Assembly (NCBI GenBank): GCA_034509495.1
Contig: CM067510.1
Location: 29,581,889 to 29,645,888 of the forward strand
Direction: 5' to 3'
Length of the DNA: 64,000 nucleotides
From: Acestrorhynchus altus
Taxonomy: Eukaryota; Chordata; Actinopteri; Characiformes; Acestrorhynchidae
A program made the translations under genes and the position numbers. The stretch's first letter is position 1. Each line of letters begins with the position of its first letter. The notes beneath the pieces are model-generated. The model was not told where the DNA came from. It saw nothing but the letters and a program-made list of their open reading frames with translations, and did not search any database. This document shows positions 1 through 12,740 of the stretch, one piece after another.

Positions 1-490
1 TGCAGGAAGTGAATGTTTTCAAAAAATAATTATGTTATGTGGGTGTCTGTGATGCTGTGGTCAGTCGTATGATGACTAACTGGTGATAAGAGAGAAATTC
101 CACATACAGTGATGGACATACACTCATCACGGGCATGAATGTCCTGACAATATGTGGCTTTCAGTGATTTCTTGAGCTGCCCTTTCTCTGCACACAATGA
201 GTGACAACATACATTCAACGTGCAACATTATACATCCAGAGTAAAAGATGCACCTTGACCAGTTACCTTTGGTAGCCATTATCAAGCTGCTTCTTGCAGA
301 ATTCGGATGGATATTCTTGGCAGAACTGGTATTAATGGTAGTCGATTTAAATTGGCTGGTTTCCTGGTATTTAATACAAATGCAAGGAGTAAAATGATTA
401 TATTTTATGTTGTGTCTCTGAGAACTAAATGCAAATTAAACCGAGTCCGACTGAAACGATTCATTTCTCATAATACTTGACTGAAGTACA

Positions 491-830
491 TGTTTCTAAC
501 AGCTTTGTCCATTTTATCAGTTCCACTGATCATACAGGAGCACTTTGTCGTTCTATAATCACAGACTTCAGTTAATCTGTTTCTCTGCATACTTTATTCT
601 CCTCCTTTCACCCTGATCTTCAATGGTCAGGACCCCACAGGACCACCACAGAGCAGATATTATTTGGGTGGGGTGTCCTGCTCAGTACTGCAGTAACTCT
701 GTAATGTTTGTGCGGGTTTTGCTGGTGTGAGTAGATCAGACACAGCAGTGCTGCTGGAGTGTTTAAACCACTCAGTGAGACCACTGAGATCAGGTGACCA
801 CTGATGAAGGACTAGAGGATGAGAAACTTA
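491..830. mobile_element. Fragment of a palindromic foldback/MITE family
   Basis: The text matches my memory of a fish foldback element: TTTATCAG..TCCACTGATC near the edge, a CTCCTTTCACCCTG..CTTCAATGGTCAGG block (601-630), GGACCACCACAGAGCAG (640-656) and GCAGTGCTGCTGGAGTG (745-761). Only about half the palindrome is present, so it is a deleted copy. The same family recurs at 46735-47165 and 50410-50830. Confidence 0.55.
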
Positions 831-862
831 ATTGGTCATTCTTTAGGCAGTTTATACACATG

Positions 863-865
<3 letters not shown>

Positions 866-924
<59 letters not shown>
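866..924. repeat. (CA)n microsatellite
   Basis: About 29 uninterrupted CA units. Confidence 0.97.
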
Positions 925-928
<4 letters not shown>

Positions 929-2732
929 ATTTATATATATGAACAAGAAAGGCAGTATTGCATATAATTTCTCTCATCCTATAACATATATTTTTATAAT
1001 TGCACAGCTGTTAGAGACACTTAAGACATTAGGACTTAGGACTACTTAAGCTAGACATGACCTCTAGATGCACTGTTAACCCCCAGACCACCTATAGGAG
1101 ACTTGTAAGTCTGTAAGCAGGCCAGTACATGTCCGTTTAATTTGTATATGCCTACAGCAGCACTGGGTGCTGTTCTGGCCCAGCCTGGTCTCTGAAGGAT
1201 TTTTTTAATTATGTGACTAAAAGCGCATTTCAAAAGCTGTACAAAGTGTACAAAAAGCATGTTGACTCTTGTGCATATGGATATGATACCATATGGACAG
1301 AATCCAGGAACACAGAAACGAAATGATTTGAATAGAGAATGTAACAAAGCATCAGTTGTAACCGTATTACCTGAAAATAGACGTCCACCCAGCTATAAAC
1401 CTTACCCACACGTTTCCATCCATTAATTCTTTCAGACACTCCATAACAGTCCGAAGCATCGATTTATCAATTCTCAAAAATCATTATGCTCATAGTTTAG
1501 ATATCCATTTTAAATGGGACTATTCGGCTCATATATTTTTAGTCAGTTTCAATGTGTTTACAAACCACATCAGAATTTTGTGCCACCTCTATATTTCTAT
1601 CTAGAGTATAATGTTGTCCAACCCTGAATGGAGGTGGTGTGTGTTCTGCTCTATGCATGGCCTGTGGAAGAGCCAGACTGATGGCAGCGTCCCACTGGCC
1701 TGAACAAAATGAGATCTGATGTGCTCAATAAACAGAGGCATAGATTGCAGGGGCCACATAACATTACACAAGAATGGGTCACCCTGGATGTCCTCTTAGA
1801 CATGCCGCAGGATTGCATCTATGTGTGTGTGGCTTCAGCGAGGCTAAAACCTCATCCTGTTCTACTTCTTAATAATGCATGATTAATTAGAAGACTCTGA
1901 AACAGGACTAAACCAAAGAAACTGGAGAACAAGAGGGAACACTGTTCCACTAGGGAGAGAAGACACAAATGCATGTGCCACACGCACACACGCACATACA
2001 AATACATACATGTACAATAAAAATAGCTGGTTGTGTACAGTGTGTGTCTCTGTCTGCTTATGCATTGGAAAATAAACACCACCATTAGATGTAACCCTGC
2101 TGAAGATGATTATTCGGGTTCAAAGGATTAGTAAATGCCTCCATTTACGCTATAAAAAAGGCTTCACCCACATAACAACTTTCCGACTTTCAGAGCATCT
2201 ATTTGCCTGCAGTGAGTGTTGTAAACCATGCAATGTGTCACAACCCAAGGCTATTGACAGATCATTTCCCTAGTTTCTCTGACATGGCATGCACACGTCG
2301 ATGCACCTCAAATACCTGACAAACCCAGTTTGTTTATATATGATTATTAAGATGTCCTGAAAATTGTCTGGCAGGCTGAGATAAGGCTGTGCCGAGCAAA
2401 CCCGAAAATGAGAAACGGCAGAAGACATTTTCCACAGCTGGATACAAATTATTCAACCATGAGCTTTAATCCTCTGACACTGGTTACTGGAAGAGGGGTC
2501 ACTAAAGGAGAATGTTTTTGCCGTCCACTATAGTGCCCTTTCTGTTTAATTTGATGAGTGATATAGTCTGTCATCATTTCCTCTCATGTGTGCTGTCCAC
2601 ACTGTGTGTCCACATTCTGTAGATACCTTCTCATCCAACATTTCACCTGAGAAATGTTGTGGGTAACTACATGCCGGTTTTCTACAGTAATGATACATAT
2701 CATGACAAACTGCAAAACATACCTGATTAATT
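925..2732. other. Non-coding stretch, nothing recognised
   Basis: Mixed, moderately AT-rich sequence. Short frames here (for example 98 codons on the minus strand at 1051-1347) show no protein-family resemblance and no splice context. Confidence 0.6.
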
Positions 2733-2850
2733 CATTTGTTCATTCATCTCGTCGGTCGTCTTCCCGTCCCTTTCAGGGCTGTGGTAGGTCTGGAGCCCAC
2801 CTGGAATCATTGGGTGCAAGGCAGGAATAGTCCATTGCAGGCATTGCAGG
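2733..2850. mobile_element. Short retroelement fragment
   Basis: The block CTTTCAGGGCTGTGG..GGAGCCCACC..GAATCATTGGGTGCAAGGCAGGAA resembles a common fish non-LTR/SINE 3' region. No ends or target duplication are visible. Confidence 0.4.
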
Positions 2851-3456
2851 ATTGAATTATTAGTAAATATAAATATAGTTAGACTTGGTTGATGAGCCAG
2901 GAGGCTGAACTTACACCATCAGATGGATTCAGCCCAAACATGGGGCGAGTTCAGCCGTAAGACCATGTTTTTTGAAATTTCAGTTGCTGCCACATCCTGA
3001 ACTTGTGTTTCATGATTTAGTTTTATTCCTGTCTGTCATTGCCTTGGTTATAGATCAACATAAGTAAAAAATGGTTCATCTTACCTCACTCTCTCCTGTA
3101 TTACAGTAAGTGAACCCTCATGTTTATGCTTTTGTGGCTCTTTATGATCAGAAATCATACAGGCATAATTAAATTCTATTTAAAAGACCTGTTAAATTGG
3201 GACTTGGAACTGGGGACCCAGCGATTTCCTTCGAGTGCATTGGCAGCAGTTTGAAAAGAGGTGATAACTGGTTTTGTATCAGAGGAGGCATGTGATTGTC
3301 TTCACCCTCCTGCTGTGGGGAGCATCGTATGTGACTCTCCTAATGGGGTTGAGTAACTGGCACTTCCAAATTGGGGGGAAATTGGAATACAAATTGGGAT
3401 CTGTTAAATTTTACTCACCCACTTCCATTTCCACTTCCGTTTCCATTTCCATGTAT

Positions 3457-4026
3457 GGCATTTGGCAGATGCTCTTATCTAGAGTGACTTACAAAAGTGC
3501 TTTGCGGCTTAGCTAGTTTGTAGACACGAAGAATCCAGAGACACCTCAAGCTTATGAACTCAAGCTACCTTATGCTGCCAAATGCAAATGTCAGGCTGTA
3601 GACCTTGATACCCACAAGATTCAGTATAATTATGAGCCTTTAATGGCTTAAATGCTCTTGAACGAGATGGTCTTCAGTTGGCATTTGAAGACAGCAAATG
3701 ACTCAGCTGTTCAGACCCCCAGGGGAACTTTGTCCCACCACTTTGATGCCAGGACAAAAAAGAGTCCGAATGCTTGTCATCCATGCATCTTGACAGATGG
3801 TGGGTCAAGCTGAACTGTACTTGACACTCAAAGGGATCTTGGCACAGATCAAATTTTGACCATTGCCATCATGTACAGAGGAGCGGGTCCATTTTTGGCT
3901 TTTGAGGCCAGGATGAAGGTTTTGAATCTGATGTTCAGCTACAGGAAGCCAGTGAAGGGAATGCAGCAGAGGAATTCCATTGTCGAATCTGGGAACATTG
4001 AAGACGAGCTGGGTTGCAAGGTACAC
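3457..4026 (-). mobile_element. L2/CR1-type LINE remnant (reverse transcriptase C-terminus to 3' tail)
   Basis: Read on the minus strand, 4026 down to about 3805 encodes LVFNVPRFDNGIPLLHSLHW followed by LPVA. This matches the conserved block after the reverse transcriptase palm in L2/CR1-clade fish LINEs. The frame then breaks up. The element ends at about 3457 with a tail equal to the GTAAGTC..CTCT.GATAAGAGC..CTGC.AAATGCC sequence shared by SINEs elsewhere in the window. It is a dead, 5'-truncated copy. Confidence 0.75.
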
Positions 4027-4229
4027 ATAATATGACCACTTCCACTTCTAATCTGAATACAGAAACAACACAGATACAGATAAAGGCACTACTTTCCACT
4101 CCTAAAACCAAACTGAGTGTTTTTACAGAAATCAGAAGACAGCAGAGAATGACTAAGATCATTTTAGCCCGTATTAACAGTCTTGTGGACATTTTTCCTA
4201 AAAATAGGAAGCACGTAGGCTAAAGAGTC

Positions 4230-4232
<3 letters not shown>

Positions 4233-4264
<32 letters not shown>
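4233..4264. repeat. (GA)n microsatellite
   Basis: About 16 GA units. Confidence 0.95.
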
Positions 4265-4267
<3 letters not shown>

Positions 4268-5159
4268 TGGCCTGACATGACTTTGGCTCTCTGAAGACTT
4301 TGTTTTCTTCTGTCTTAGGGATGAAATATTTATGCATATCGTCGCAGTGTTCAGCACTAAAGCCTCACTCAAAACAGATGGCTGCATAGAACTGCAAAAA
4401 TACTGAAGCAAGACTGTTTGAAACACACAAAAACATGAACATACTTTGCAACTGATGGCTATTTTTAGAGATAAAGCGAAGCAGATGAGAACAGTATGTG
4501 CAGTTTAACAAATTTCACGCTTGCTCCTTTTGGAATGTTAACAAGGGATGTGCACAAATTAGAAGCTGGCACATTCTCCGTGTTGGTGACACGATGAATG
4601 ACTGAGTCTTGACAAACTTTGTTTTGCGGGGGGAATTGCTGCGTATCGTCAGAAACTGTCTGAAGAGTTCGTGGCACTTTGAAAGCTGGAGCTGACAGAG
4701 CTGAGGAGCAGGTTTCTAAGGGCTGTGTTTGCGCTGGGCTGAGCCATTGCACAGCGTTGCCACGAGGAAGTGAGAATATGAAGCAAAGGGAGGCTTTAAA
4801 GTCATTCTTTGACTTCCCATTCGAGCCTGTACCATTGCTGATGAATGGCTTTTCGCAGTGACGTGGGAGCAGTCAGCACAGCCCCGTGACATTCTTACTC
4901 ATTCTCGGCTCCACGGGAGCCAGATCAGGTCTTAGAATGTGTATCCTTTAGAGATAGTATGATGTCACACTTTCTTCTCTAGTACTGATTCTGAAATCAA
5001 GATAATTTAGTGAAACCAATGTTTTTGTCGTTAAAATCTGAACCAGCTGAAACACTCGTATAATGATAAGGATCTAAAAAGAGACTGAGATGTTAGTCAG
5101 TGGAATCAAATGTTGTTGCTGGTTGTTTCAAATGAAAACCTGCAGCCACAACGACCCAT
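4265..5159. other. Unique non-coding stretch
   Basis: No repeat family or exon recognised. The part from about 4560 to 4930 is more GC-balanced than its surroundings and could hold regulatory sequence, but nothing specific identifies it. Confidence 0.45.
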
Positions 5160-5345
5160 TTCTGACCAATTTTGACAACCCTGTTCTATGCTCTTCTTTC
5201 TAGTGAATGGTTCTTTATGGAAGAGAACGGTTCTATATAGAGCGACAACTCAGAGAACTGCCTGGTATTGTTGATTCTGTACAGAATCTTTGAAAACAGT
5301 TCTACGTAGCTCCAAAAAGGCCTCCCCTATAGTCACAAGTCAAAT
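5160..5345. mobile_element. Probable small MITE (GGTTCT/AGAACC-rich)
   Basis: It contains repeated GGTTCTTTATGGAA / CGGTTCTATATAG and inverted CAGAACCCCTTTT motifs typical of short fish hairpin elements. A related fragment occurs at 15448-15530. Confidence 0.4.
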
Positions 5346-5554
5346 AATCCTTTCCAGCACTATGCAGAACCCCTTTTGACATAGGATGTAGAGTGTGTGT
5401 GTTATTTGCATTCCATATTGTTTTCCTCCAATAACTAATCCAGAATATTTATATATAAAATGAATGACCACCAAACATTAAATCCTACATTATATCTACA
5501 ATAACACCATTAACATTTGGAATATTTACTAATATTTACTAATCCTACTCACAG

Positions 5555-5920
5555 AGTCTTGCAGGGTTTGTTTTGTCCTTTATCTGTCATATGTGGCTCT
5601 CTGTCTGTCATCATTCTGTTTTGTTTTGGTTCCCCACGCTCTGCATCACAGTTTTGTTGGTTCTTGTCTCCGTCCTAGCTCCGCCCCATTCCCACCTGTG
5701 TCTCATTTGTAACCCTGCTCATTTGTATATCATCCCCAGGTGTTTCCAGTCTTGGTCCTTTGTTTCAGTCTGTCTTTATTGGTTTGTTTGTTTGTTTGTT
5801 TTTGTTTCTCTGTCATCAAGTGTGCTTTGTCTGCGGATCCTGGTGTTTTGTTTTGTTAATAAATGTTTGAACCCTTCGAGTATGTCAGCCTCCTCACCTG
5901 TTGTTCAGTGCATTCCTGGA
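5555..5920 (+). mobile_element. LTR-like fragment, possibly a solo LTR of a fish Gypsy-type retrotransposon
   Basis: The order is a GT/CT-rich leader, a CCGCCCCATTCCCACCTGTG block, GTTTGTTTGTTTG, and an AATAAA at 5858-5863 followed by CCTCACCTG. This resembles the R region of fish Gypsy LTRs. The 134-codon frame across it (5573-5977) is a by-product of its T-rich composition. No paired LTR, primer-binding site or target duplication was found. Confidence 0.4.
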
Positions 5921-6413
5921 GCCAGATATTCTTATTTAAAGGATATCTTAAGTTACTCAAACATCCTGTGTTTTTGAGCTGAAAATATAAACATTTTGAT
6001 TATAACTATCATAATAATTTGTAATTGATAAATTGACAAGGATATTTATAATAAGCACTTCATAATGCTTGACAGTAGTCCAAGTAAAATTAAAAAAAAA
6101 AAAACCCTGAATACCCTTTTTTATACAGCATTATTTTTGTTATGTTACAGTATTATCTTCTCAGGACTTTTATTCTGAAATTTGAATAGTGAATGAGAAA
6201 AGAAAGAGATCAAACAGCCCCTCCCTTCGCGTTTTCCTGTGTAACCCAACATATGGGTCAGCCCTGCCACCTGATCAGCTAGACTCATGACCAGAGCACT
6301 GGATGGCTGCTATGGCATTTAAACTAGGATTTCATTCAGTTGCAAATAAGTGAATTTCCTAGCTTGATTATACGATAATTCATCATACAATGATGAGATC
6401 CTGAATTATGAGC
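5921..6413 (+). mobile_element. TTAA-flanked element family, copy 1 (5' part missing)
   Basis: It shares long collinear blocks with the copies at 7567 and 35692: CAGATATT..TTAAGTTACTC, GACAAGGATATTTATAATAA, TTCTCAGGACTTTTATTCTG, CAGCCCCTCCCTTC, and GGCATTTAAAC..GGATTTCATTCAG. Both termini are lost. Confidence 0.7.
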
Positions 6414-7566
6414 CCCCCATCCCAACACCCTCAAATTGCAAGAGGTTGGGTTTGACATTTGCAACCACGCCACCAGTCCGTCTCGCTCCGGGTGTGGAAT
6501 AAAGGAAAGTACTCAGGATTTGTGAAATGGCTCTCTGTCAGGAAAACTATTTTTCATTTGTGATTTCCGACGAGGCTGAAAAGTTCAGCAGATATGAGCA
6601 GGCATAAAAGAAAACACAATTACACTCTGCATGCATAAATAACTGATAGAATAACATAACCCTGGCATTAGAGTTCTAAAGCATGCAGAACAATGCCGCT
6701 GTACATTTCCACAACCTCACAGGACACTGCAGGTACAGATGGGAAGGACCGGAGCCGACCACTCTACACGGCCTCCTTGTCTTTGGAGAGAAGGAATAAT
6801 AGCTTTATAAGGGCGAGAGGAAACAAAAAGGGGTGTAATTGAATGTGTGCGTGAAACCAAAGCTGAGAGGACAGTGTTCTCCTGGAGCAGACCCTCTATT
6901 CTTCATAAATCTCACAGTGACATTGACATTTTCCTCAGTGCCAAGGCTACGGTGATTAGTTTCCCTGCCTCACGTGCTCACGTGTCCACACACACATTTA
7001 CGCACTGCATGAGTTCTCATCATGCTCAAATCCAGAAGGACAATCTGAAAAGGCTTTCACAGATGAAACCCTTATGGTGTGTCAAATGAGCTTGTAGGAG
7101 GAGATCATCTCTCAACTGAAGGAAACTTCAAACTGCAATCTGCCCATAATGGCATTCTCACCATAAGCTGTAATTTAAGGAAAGCTCCTCTCACCTATTC
7201 TTTCAGTGACAGCCAACTGTTACCTGGTTGGACACGTGTTACAGAATGCTGGCATTTAATTCATTTAATGTATGTGAAATTGTAGTGCACAACTAAGTTT
7301 ATTATTCATTTTAAGTCATATTTATTCTGTAAGTGTGCAAAAGGTCACACTGCTAGGACAGACTGAGTGTAGATTTGTATTGCATAAAGGTCCAGACACA
7401 CTGAACTGATGAGGAACAAGTGGAACAAAGGTTGATTGATAATCACCTTTTGTTTTCTCTTCTCACTTTGCGCTGCCATATCTGAGTTGTTACATAATGT
7501 TTCCAACTTAAAATGTTAAGATAACAGGCCTGACTTTGTTTTTGTAGATAAACGAATCTAAGCACC
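6414..7566. other. Unique non-coding stretch
   Basis: No repeats or exons recognised. The frames at 6847-7089 and 7079-7285 lack coding features. Confidence 0.5.
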
Positions 7567-7773
7567 TTAATCTTTAGAACCCTAGGCCACTTTTGTGGGA
7601 TGTACTTTTATTATTTTATATTTTTAGTATTTATAGGAGACACATGCCAGATATTATTCATTTCAGGAGATCTTAAGCTACTCGTGTTTGTTTTCATTTG
7701 ATATGTAAAAATTAATTGTTTAAATATTCATATTTGACCATGTTTTGATAAAAAAAAAATTCATGGGCCTACA

Positions 7774-7842
<69 letters not shown>

Positions 7843-8447
7843 ATTTATTATTATATATTTAGCTTCTAAGAACTATAAAACAAACAAACAAAAACACCCA
7901 CTTTACAACCAGTGGAAATTGGTCATCCAGAGTTGAAAATGCAAGAATGTTGATCAATTATGTGCAAGGATTAGACTGACAAGAATATTTATAATGCATT
8001 CTTCAAAACACTTGACATGGATGCAAACAACATAAAAAACAACCTTTTATAACCTTATTATTTTTTGTTATTTTAGTATGTATGAGTATTGTCTCTTCTC
8101 AGGACTTTTATTCTGAAATTTAAACACTGCGTGAAAGAAAGAGAGAAAACAGCCCCTCCCTTCTCATTTACTTCTATAACCCACTATCTTGGACTCTGAC
8201 ATCATCAGTCCAACCCCTGCTTGCTGATCAGTCTGAATGCAGACTGAATGGGCAGAGCAGTGGACATGCACTGGAAGCTCCTTTGGCATTTAAATTGGGA
8301 TTTAATTCAGCTGGAAATTAGTGAATTTTAGCTGTTTTCCAAACTGGATTACATGTTCACAGTTCATCACACAATACCCCTGAGTTATGAAGCCTAGAAA
8401 AGAGCATGTAACTGCCCACAGTGTGAATCTCAGGTTGTAAGTCCTCT
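7567..8447 (+). mobile_element. TTAA-flanked element family, copy 2 (near full length)
   Basis: It begins TTAA-TCTTTAGAACCCTAGGCC and ends near ATCTCAGGTTGTAAG, an eroded right terminus. It is interrupted by an (ATCT)16 microsatellite at 7777-7840. It has no coding capacity. Confidence 0.75.
7777..7840. repeat. (ATCT)16 microsatellite
   Basis: Sixteen perfect tetranucleotide units inside the TTAA-family copy. Confidence 0.97.
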
Positions 8448-8574
8448 TAGGGTGTTTGAACACATACACATACTTAAAGTACATACATCTACATCCAGGG
8501 GCAATTCTTATGATTGCTGGTTTGGTTTCACACAGAAAAAAACAAAAAAACAAACAAACACTAGTGTGAAAACG

Positions 8575-9290
8575 CCCTTATTGTCAATAGGGTTGTGGTC
8601 AGAACTTTGGGAAGGGCATTCCACAAGCTTAATGTTAGACTTTATCTAATCAACCTTTGAATGTTCATTGTCCTGTTAGAAACACTCAGTTTCCAACCAT
8701 CTAGCTGGTGGTTTGAGGTTATGGTGAAGAATTCTTGGGTAGTTCTCCTTCCCCTTCTTCATCCACTTGCAATGTTCACTGTAACCGTTCCCCCAGCAGC
8801 AAACCTGTCCCAGAACCTAATGTTAAAACCATCACGCTTAACAGTTGGAACAGTGTCCTTAGCTTTGAATGCATCTCCTTTATGCCTGGTCATTGTGGTC
8901 AAACAACGCACAAACAACTTTCCTTCAAAAGCCCAAAGAAGTCAGCTGTATAGTCTAGATCACCTTGAAGCTGTTCTTGAAGAGCTTCTTTCTTAAATGG
9001 CAACCTTTTAGTTCCTGGTGCTGTAAAACCTGTTTGACTGTAAACTGTAGTCATGCTGGTGTTCCGACAGCTTCCAGTTCATGTAAGGCCAGTGTATCTA
9101 TGGTTCTTGGGTTGTTCCTGACCATCCAAACCGATTTTTCTAAGGTCAGGGTGAGAGTTTGGGTCTTGTTCCATAGCTGAACTGAAGGTTTTGGATCTGC
9201 ATTTACTTAGAAATGTCTCCAAGAGGCCTGACTTATGTAAATCTAGGCCATTCAGCTCCCTGGACTCCCTGGACTCTCCCATTGTAATGT
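8575..9290 (-). mobile_element. Decayed Tc1/mariner-like transposon, family A
   Basis: The plus-strand text (GGTTATGGTGAAGAATTCTTG, CTGGTCATTGTGGTCAAACAAC, GTAAAACCTGTTTGACTGTAAAC, CAGCTTCCAGTTCATG, GGTTCTTGGGTTGTTCCTGACC) is the antisense of a common teleost Tc1-like transposase region. Many stops and frameshifts show that it is dead. The same family recurs at 56595-57080. Confidence 0.65.
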
Positions 9291-10240
9291 ATATCTGTCA
9301 ACACAAACCCTGAGTAGAGGAAACCACCAGTTGCATTCGATCATGATCACTGTTTTTTTTTTCTATTTCATACTCATTGCACCTGAGAAAAATATCTAGG
9401 TACTTTTACCAAAAAAAAATACATCTAATAAACTTTAAAAAAGGTTGAATGGGATTGTATTTCTTTTCCCAGCAATTATCCCCCCAGTAATATTTGGCAC
9501 CATCCATGGAGGTCAATCAGAAGCCACTCCAGTGGTGGCCTTTGGTCACATCCAGTCATGTTTATGATTGTGTACGTGATTGGCATTGAGGTGTAGTGGA
9601 GGCATGTGCTAATGATTAACAGGGTGGTGTGTAGTGCAGGACACCAAACCGGACATTGACTTTCTAGTGTGACCTCAAGTTGAGGGCGGAGGAGTAACCT
9701 TCACTACCCTGCATGCTGGTCAAACTGGGCTGCCTGAATTGACCACTCTCCTAGGCAGGATATGTGTGCCCTCATGCTTGACTAATGCCAAAGACAGAGA
9801 GGAAAAACTGGTTAATGATAAAGCTAGTGTGCACACATCAGCAGGACAAGATTCCAAAACGTGGACTTTGCCATTCTTAGGACTCCCTTCATAGTGATTG
9901 GAGGAGGCAGAAGGATGTGTGTGAATGAGTAAAATAGATGAAGCACAGAACGATACGAGTGCAACAGCAGTGTTACTGATCTGCCTATTGAGACTTAAGC
10001 TTAGTAACATAGCAGATGAGGAGATTTGCTTCCTTTGTCTCTCCATTTAATCATATGAGGCCTGAGGTTATTGACCTTCCATAATGACAACATGGAGAAA
10101 AGCTGATTATTTGTGATTATTTCAGACTGTATACCGAACTATAGCTCTTTAAGAGGACATTCACGTATTGGAAAATGATGGACATTCATAAGGTTTGCAC
10201 ATATCACAGAGAAATGGCCATACTTCTGTGGTATACAGCC
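9291..10240. other. Non-coding stretch, nothing recognised
   Basis: It includes a 108-codon minus-strand frame (9720-10046) rich in Ser and Leu with no family resemblance. It is treated as chance. Confidence 0.5.
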
Positions 10241-10264
10241 TGTGTGTGTGTGTGTGTGTGTGTG
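10241..10264. repeat. (TG)12 microsatellite
   Basis: Perfect TG run. Confidence 0.95.
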
Positions 10265-10789
10265 TCTGCAGTGCTGCTTATCGCAGCTTGTGTCCTGCTT
10301 GTGTAATAAGCACTTTAACAAAGGTCACTGTGGAGTGCTACGGCTGTATCTTGTTTACATTGTTTTACTATGCAGACCAGTTCAAGAACGTTCCTAAAAC
10401 AACATACTGTACTTACAGTTCTGTGCTAAAGTCAGAGATCCTTCCCTTCATTTATAAGGTTTCCAGCCAAAACAGCCTTTAAGTACAAGAGTTCTCGCAA
10501 GACCCAGTACATTATAGTGACCGTACATCCTCTTTCCCAGACATGTTTTCATGTTTTTTTGGGGTGTTAAAAAGTTACAGCCGGGATTTCTAAACTGTGT
10601 AAAATATTTTACATTGATTTCACATCTGCATTTGCATCTACAGTCGAATTTCATTCTGTCATTGGACTTTTACAGCTTTAAACGTTTCTGTTTTAGCCCT
10701 GTCTTCTCACCACAACCATGGACTATATGCACCTGCATCTACACCAACCACTTGTCAAACCTCTTCCTACCACCGCCAATAAAATGTAT
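10265..10789. other. Non-coding stretch, nothing recognised
   Basis: AT-rich sequence with no family resemblance in either strand. Confidence 0.5.
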
Positions 10790-11425
10790 TTATAGGAGAC
10801 AGTCACACATACCAGATATTGTTATTTTCAGGAGAATCTAGGCTACTCAAATGTATCTTTTTTGAAATTCCTGTTGGTAATTCCATTATGTTTTTCAGCT
10901 ACAAAAATTGTTTAATATTGATTGGTGAGACGGGAATTTATTATAATAATATGTTCTTCAAAATACATGGCAGTAGTCCAAATAAAATATAAACAACCAG
11001 GGCAGTTAACATGTACTAACAACTCCTTTGGCATTTAAACTGGGAATTAATTCAGTTGGAAATGAGTGTTTTCAGAGCTGGATTAGACGTTGGTCTAGAC
11101 GCTGGTGTAGTAGGTTGGTGTGGCGCAACATATAACCCCATCACACTATGTGAAAGACTGGGGTTTGATTCCCAGTCTGGGCAACCATGCTGTGCTACAA
11201 TAAGAGTCCATGGGCAAGACACCTAACAGTACTCTGGCCCACCTCCTAATATGAGCAACCATGTAAGAGTGTCGGCTAAATGCCGTCAATGTAAAAATGG
11301 CCTTGCTGTTTGTTTATGGTATGTGTATCATGTCTGTAGGTTACTCTAATTCTGAGTTATGAAGCCTATAAAACAGCAGGTAACTGCCCGCAGTGCAGTT
11401 CTCGGGTTCTAAGAGTTATTAAGCA
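10790..11425 (+). mobile_element. TTAA-flanked element family, copy 3, with a SINE inserted
   Basis: Family blocks CAGATATTGTTATTTTCAGGAGA, CATGGCAGTAGTCCAAATAAAAT, CTCCTTTGGCATTTAAACTGGG and a right end CAGTTCTCGGGTTCTAAGAG are in order. A SINE at 11110-11297 splits the copy. The central part is shortened. Confidence 0.7.
11110..11297 (+). mobile_element. tRNA-derived SINE with LINE-type tail
   Basis: It carries an RNA polymerase III B-box-like GGTTTGATTCC at 11162-11172 and a degraded head TGGTGTGGCGCAACA. The body CCAGTCTGGGCAACCATG..TGCTACA leads to GTAAGAGTGTCGGCTAAATGCCGT, the tail also seen on the LINE at 3457. It lies inside a TTAA-family copy, so it is younger than that copy. Confidence 0.75.
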
Positions 11426-11654
11426 GTTCTTCTGGGTCTATTCCGTTTTACACTTTGTCGTCCCAGAATGGCCTCTTATGACCATTCATTAAAACGTGGC
11501 ACAAGCGGAATGCATGATGTTTCAGTAGAGTCTCTTAATGGGGATGGGCTCAGAGGTTGTGGCTTAATTTGTGAGCAGAGCTGTTACATTAACACAGCCT
11601 TATGCTTCCATGGTCTTTCTTACGGCTATTTGAAAATGCATTACATTTTCTGCA

Positions 11655-11658
<4 letters not shown>

Positions 11659-11712
<54 letters not shown>

Positions 11713-11716
11713 TCTC
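11659..11716. repeat. (TC)n microsatellite
   Basis: About 24 perfect TC units followed by an interrupted run. Confidence 0.95.
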
Positions 11717-12740
11717 CATTAAAAGAAATGGAAAATCTCCAGAGAGTAAAGCAGATGAAGGTGCTGATTCAGCATATATGACAGGTCCAGCTCTCCATTA
11801 CAGCATTACTGTTCTTTTTGTGCTTTCTACACACTTGCCCTGCCTATCGGCTTTCTCCTACACTCTCTGTAATCACCTGTCAGCGAAATTTAGCTCGGGC
11901 CTCTCTTCTCATTGCGTATGCAGTATCGCGTGCATGCCGTGGGTGTGTGTGTGTGTGTCCACAGTGTGTCATTCTGCTCCATTTCATAAACAATGTGGCC
12001 GTGTTTGAAATCATAGTCATATTCCATCTGACTGCTCCGTTTTTTTTTTTGTTTTTTTTTTATCTCCAGGTGACAAACAAAACACTGTGATTAATCTCCA
12101 ACAGACAAACACCGCAGACCTCTCATCTCCCTACTTTGTTTCTTCTCCTCCTTTCTCCTGCCTTGCAACAAAGAATAAATCTGATTCATTAAAGCAATGC
12201 GAGCAAGCATTCGGTCGACTGCCTTTTCCTTACTCTTTCAGTGTGCAGAGGACTAAGATCATCTGTAGCGATAGTTGCCATGGCTACACCACTCATGTAT
12301 AAGAGGTCTTGTTGGCATTGCTGGGGCTGAGAGATGATAAATATATGAGCATGGGGCAAACTTGATGCCCGTTTTGCTTCTGCTTTCTCGATGCAATGTT
12401 ATGGGACATACCAGCTTCTCAACAGACTGCATAATCTAATCATCCACTCAGACTCGGGCCCTAAATGTGTTAACTGACTCAAAGTAAGATGGTACTTTTC
12501 CCCTCGCAAGTCCATCTACATTAGAGTCATGTTCACTGGCAGCCTGTCCACTCAGTGCACTTGCCCTGGTGGAAAATTACCTCACACTCCTCGGCCTCAC
12601 CTTACCTTCATGGACATACAATTCCTAGGGCCTATTACTCGGAAACTGCATACAAAACAATGGAAAATTTATTATGAATAGAAATTCATGAATTTTAACC
12701 GCCTCCTTTTGTTAACTAAACAGCAGTCTGCTAAAGGGCC
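11717..12740. other. Unique non-coding stretch
   Basis: Pyrimidine-rich in places. No exon or repeat family recognised. Confidence 0.5.

Noticed and set aside
819..1049. Frames made of His-Thr, Cys-Val, Ser-Leu or Ile-Tyr repeats (also near 4220, 36896, 41034, 44019, 45136-45910, 47554, 48526, 52203, 62055).
   Set aside because: They are translations of CA, GT, GA/TC and TA microsatellites, not genes.
5573..5977. A 134-codon plus-strand frame rich in Cys, Val, Leu and Phe.
   Set aside because: It lies across a T-rich LTR-like fragment and runs into a TTAA-family element. Its hydrophobicity is a composition effect.
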